13,514 nucleotides of DNA from Flavobacteriaceae bacterium. GTDB taxonomy: Bacteria > Bacteroidota > Bacteroidia > Flavobacteriales > Flavobacteriaceae. A program made the translations under genes and the position numbers. The notes under the pieces were generated by a model. The model made no database searches. It worked only from the letters and a program-made list of their open reading frames with translations, and had not been told where the DNA came from. Below are positions 13,227 through 13,514 of this stretch, piece by piece. Location of the stretch: positions 1 through 13,514 of the forward strand of contig JAUXCI010000036.1 of the NCBI GenBank assembly GCA_030618945.1, written 5' to 3'. Each line of letters begins with the position of its first letter. The first letter of the stretch is position 1.

Positions 13227-13514
13227 ATGCAAAATAAAACTCAGAAAGTAGGATTGATAACAGCTACTTCTTTGGTGGTGGGCAATATGATAGGTGCAGG
13301 GATTTATGTCCTGCCGGCAACACTTGCAGGATATGGAAGTGTAACCCTTGTTGGGTGGTTATTGACAGCGCTTGGGGCAATATTTTTGGCTAAAATATTC
13401 GGAAATTTCAGTAAGATAATTGTTAATAAGAGTGGAGGTCCTTACACATATACCCGTGAAGGGTTTGGTGATTTTGTAGGATTTTTAGTGGCTTGGGGCT
13501 ATTGGATATGCCTC
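13227..13514 (+). CDS. APC-family amino acid/amine permease, N-terminal part (cut by window edge)
   Basis: Inner-membrane secondary transporter of the amino acid-polyamine-organocation superfamily; 96 codons are visible and the frame is open at the right edge. Residues 8-33 carry the helix-1 signature VVGNMIGAGIYVLPATLAGYG, with the broken-helix GxGIY substrate site (GAGIYVLP). A second hydrophobic helix (LVGWLLTALGAIFLAKIF) follows, then the conserved loop SGGPYTYTREGFGDFVGFLVAWGYW that leads to helix 3. The AdiC/arginine-agmatine antiporter branch looks closest, but substrate cannot be told from this fragment. The ATG at 13227 directly precedes the family start. It diverges from the Rieske oxygenase with 70 bases between their start codons. 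Confidence 0.88.
   Translation, partial: MQNKTQKVGLITATSLVVGNMIGAGIYVLPATLAGYGSVTLVGWLLTALGAIFLAKIFGNFSKIIVNKSGGPYTYTREGFGDFVGFLVAWGYWICL

Overview
The window looks like a piece of chromosome from a member of the Bacteroidota, most likely class Flavobacteriia. The DNA is AT-rich, and seven genes have an exact copy of the Bacteroidota -7 promoter element (TAnnTTTG) close upstream. Ribosomal protein S16 carries the long Ala/Lys/Glu-rich tail usual in this phylum. The replicative polymerase has a proofreading exonuclease domain fused to its N-terminus, as I recall for flavobacterial DnaE. No tRNA, rRNA, CRISPR, insertion sequence, phage gene or attachment site was found. This is a housekeeping region rather than an island.

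Layout. Positions 1-516 (minus) hold the first 172 codons of a 23S rRNA uracil-C5 methyltransferase (rlmD), cut by the window edge. It diverges from dinB (608-1696, plus), a Y-family polymerase ending in a beta-clamp-binding peptide. dinB converges on pckA (1758-3383, minus), ATP-dependent PEP carboxykinase, with a shared hairpin terminator between them. Upstream of pckA lies a small DUF423 membrane protein (3574-3957, minus). It diverges from a Lys9-type saccharopine dehydrogenase (4129-5499, plus). That gene converges on a translation/RNA-modification cluster on the minus strand: rpsP (S16), rimM (30S assembly factor) and trmN6 (tRNA adenine-N6 methyltransferase). A strong terminator separates rpsP from rimM. 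rpsP diverges from dnaE (7740-11840, plus), the DNA polymerase III alpha subunit. A Rieske non-haem iron oxygenase (12062-13156, minus) follows, and it diverges from an APC-family permease cut by the right edge (13227-13514).

The most notable observation is that dnaE is broken, or split, near its 3' end. The main frame stops at TGA directly after an A6 run, and the remaining conserved C-terminal domain continues in the -1 frame as a 73-codon frame overlapping by ATGA. This could be a lost base in the A run (real or a sequencing artefact), a two-polypeptide alpha subunit made by translational coupling, or -1 ribosomal frameshifting. Other points for a second look are a cluster of TGTCA half-sites over the pckA promoter, two small hairpins in the rpsP 5' leader, and an apparently leaderless rlmD start.

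The genes are mostly independent units: RNA modification and ribosome assembly (rlmD, rpsP, rimM, trmN6), replication and lesion bypass (dnaE, dinB), gluconeogenesis (pckA), amino-acid metabolism (saccharopine dehydrogenase), and a probable uptake/oxidation pair (permease and Rieske enzyme). I found no convincing new multi-gene system here.
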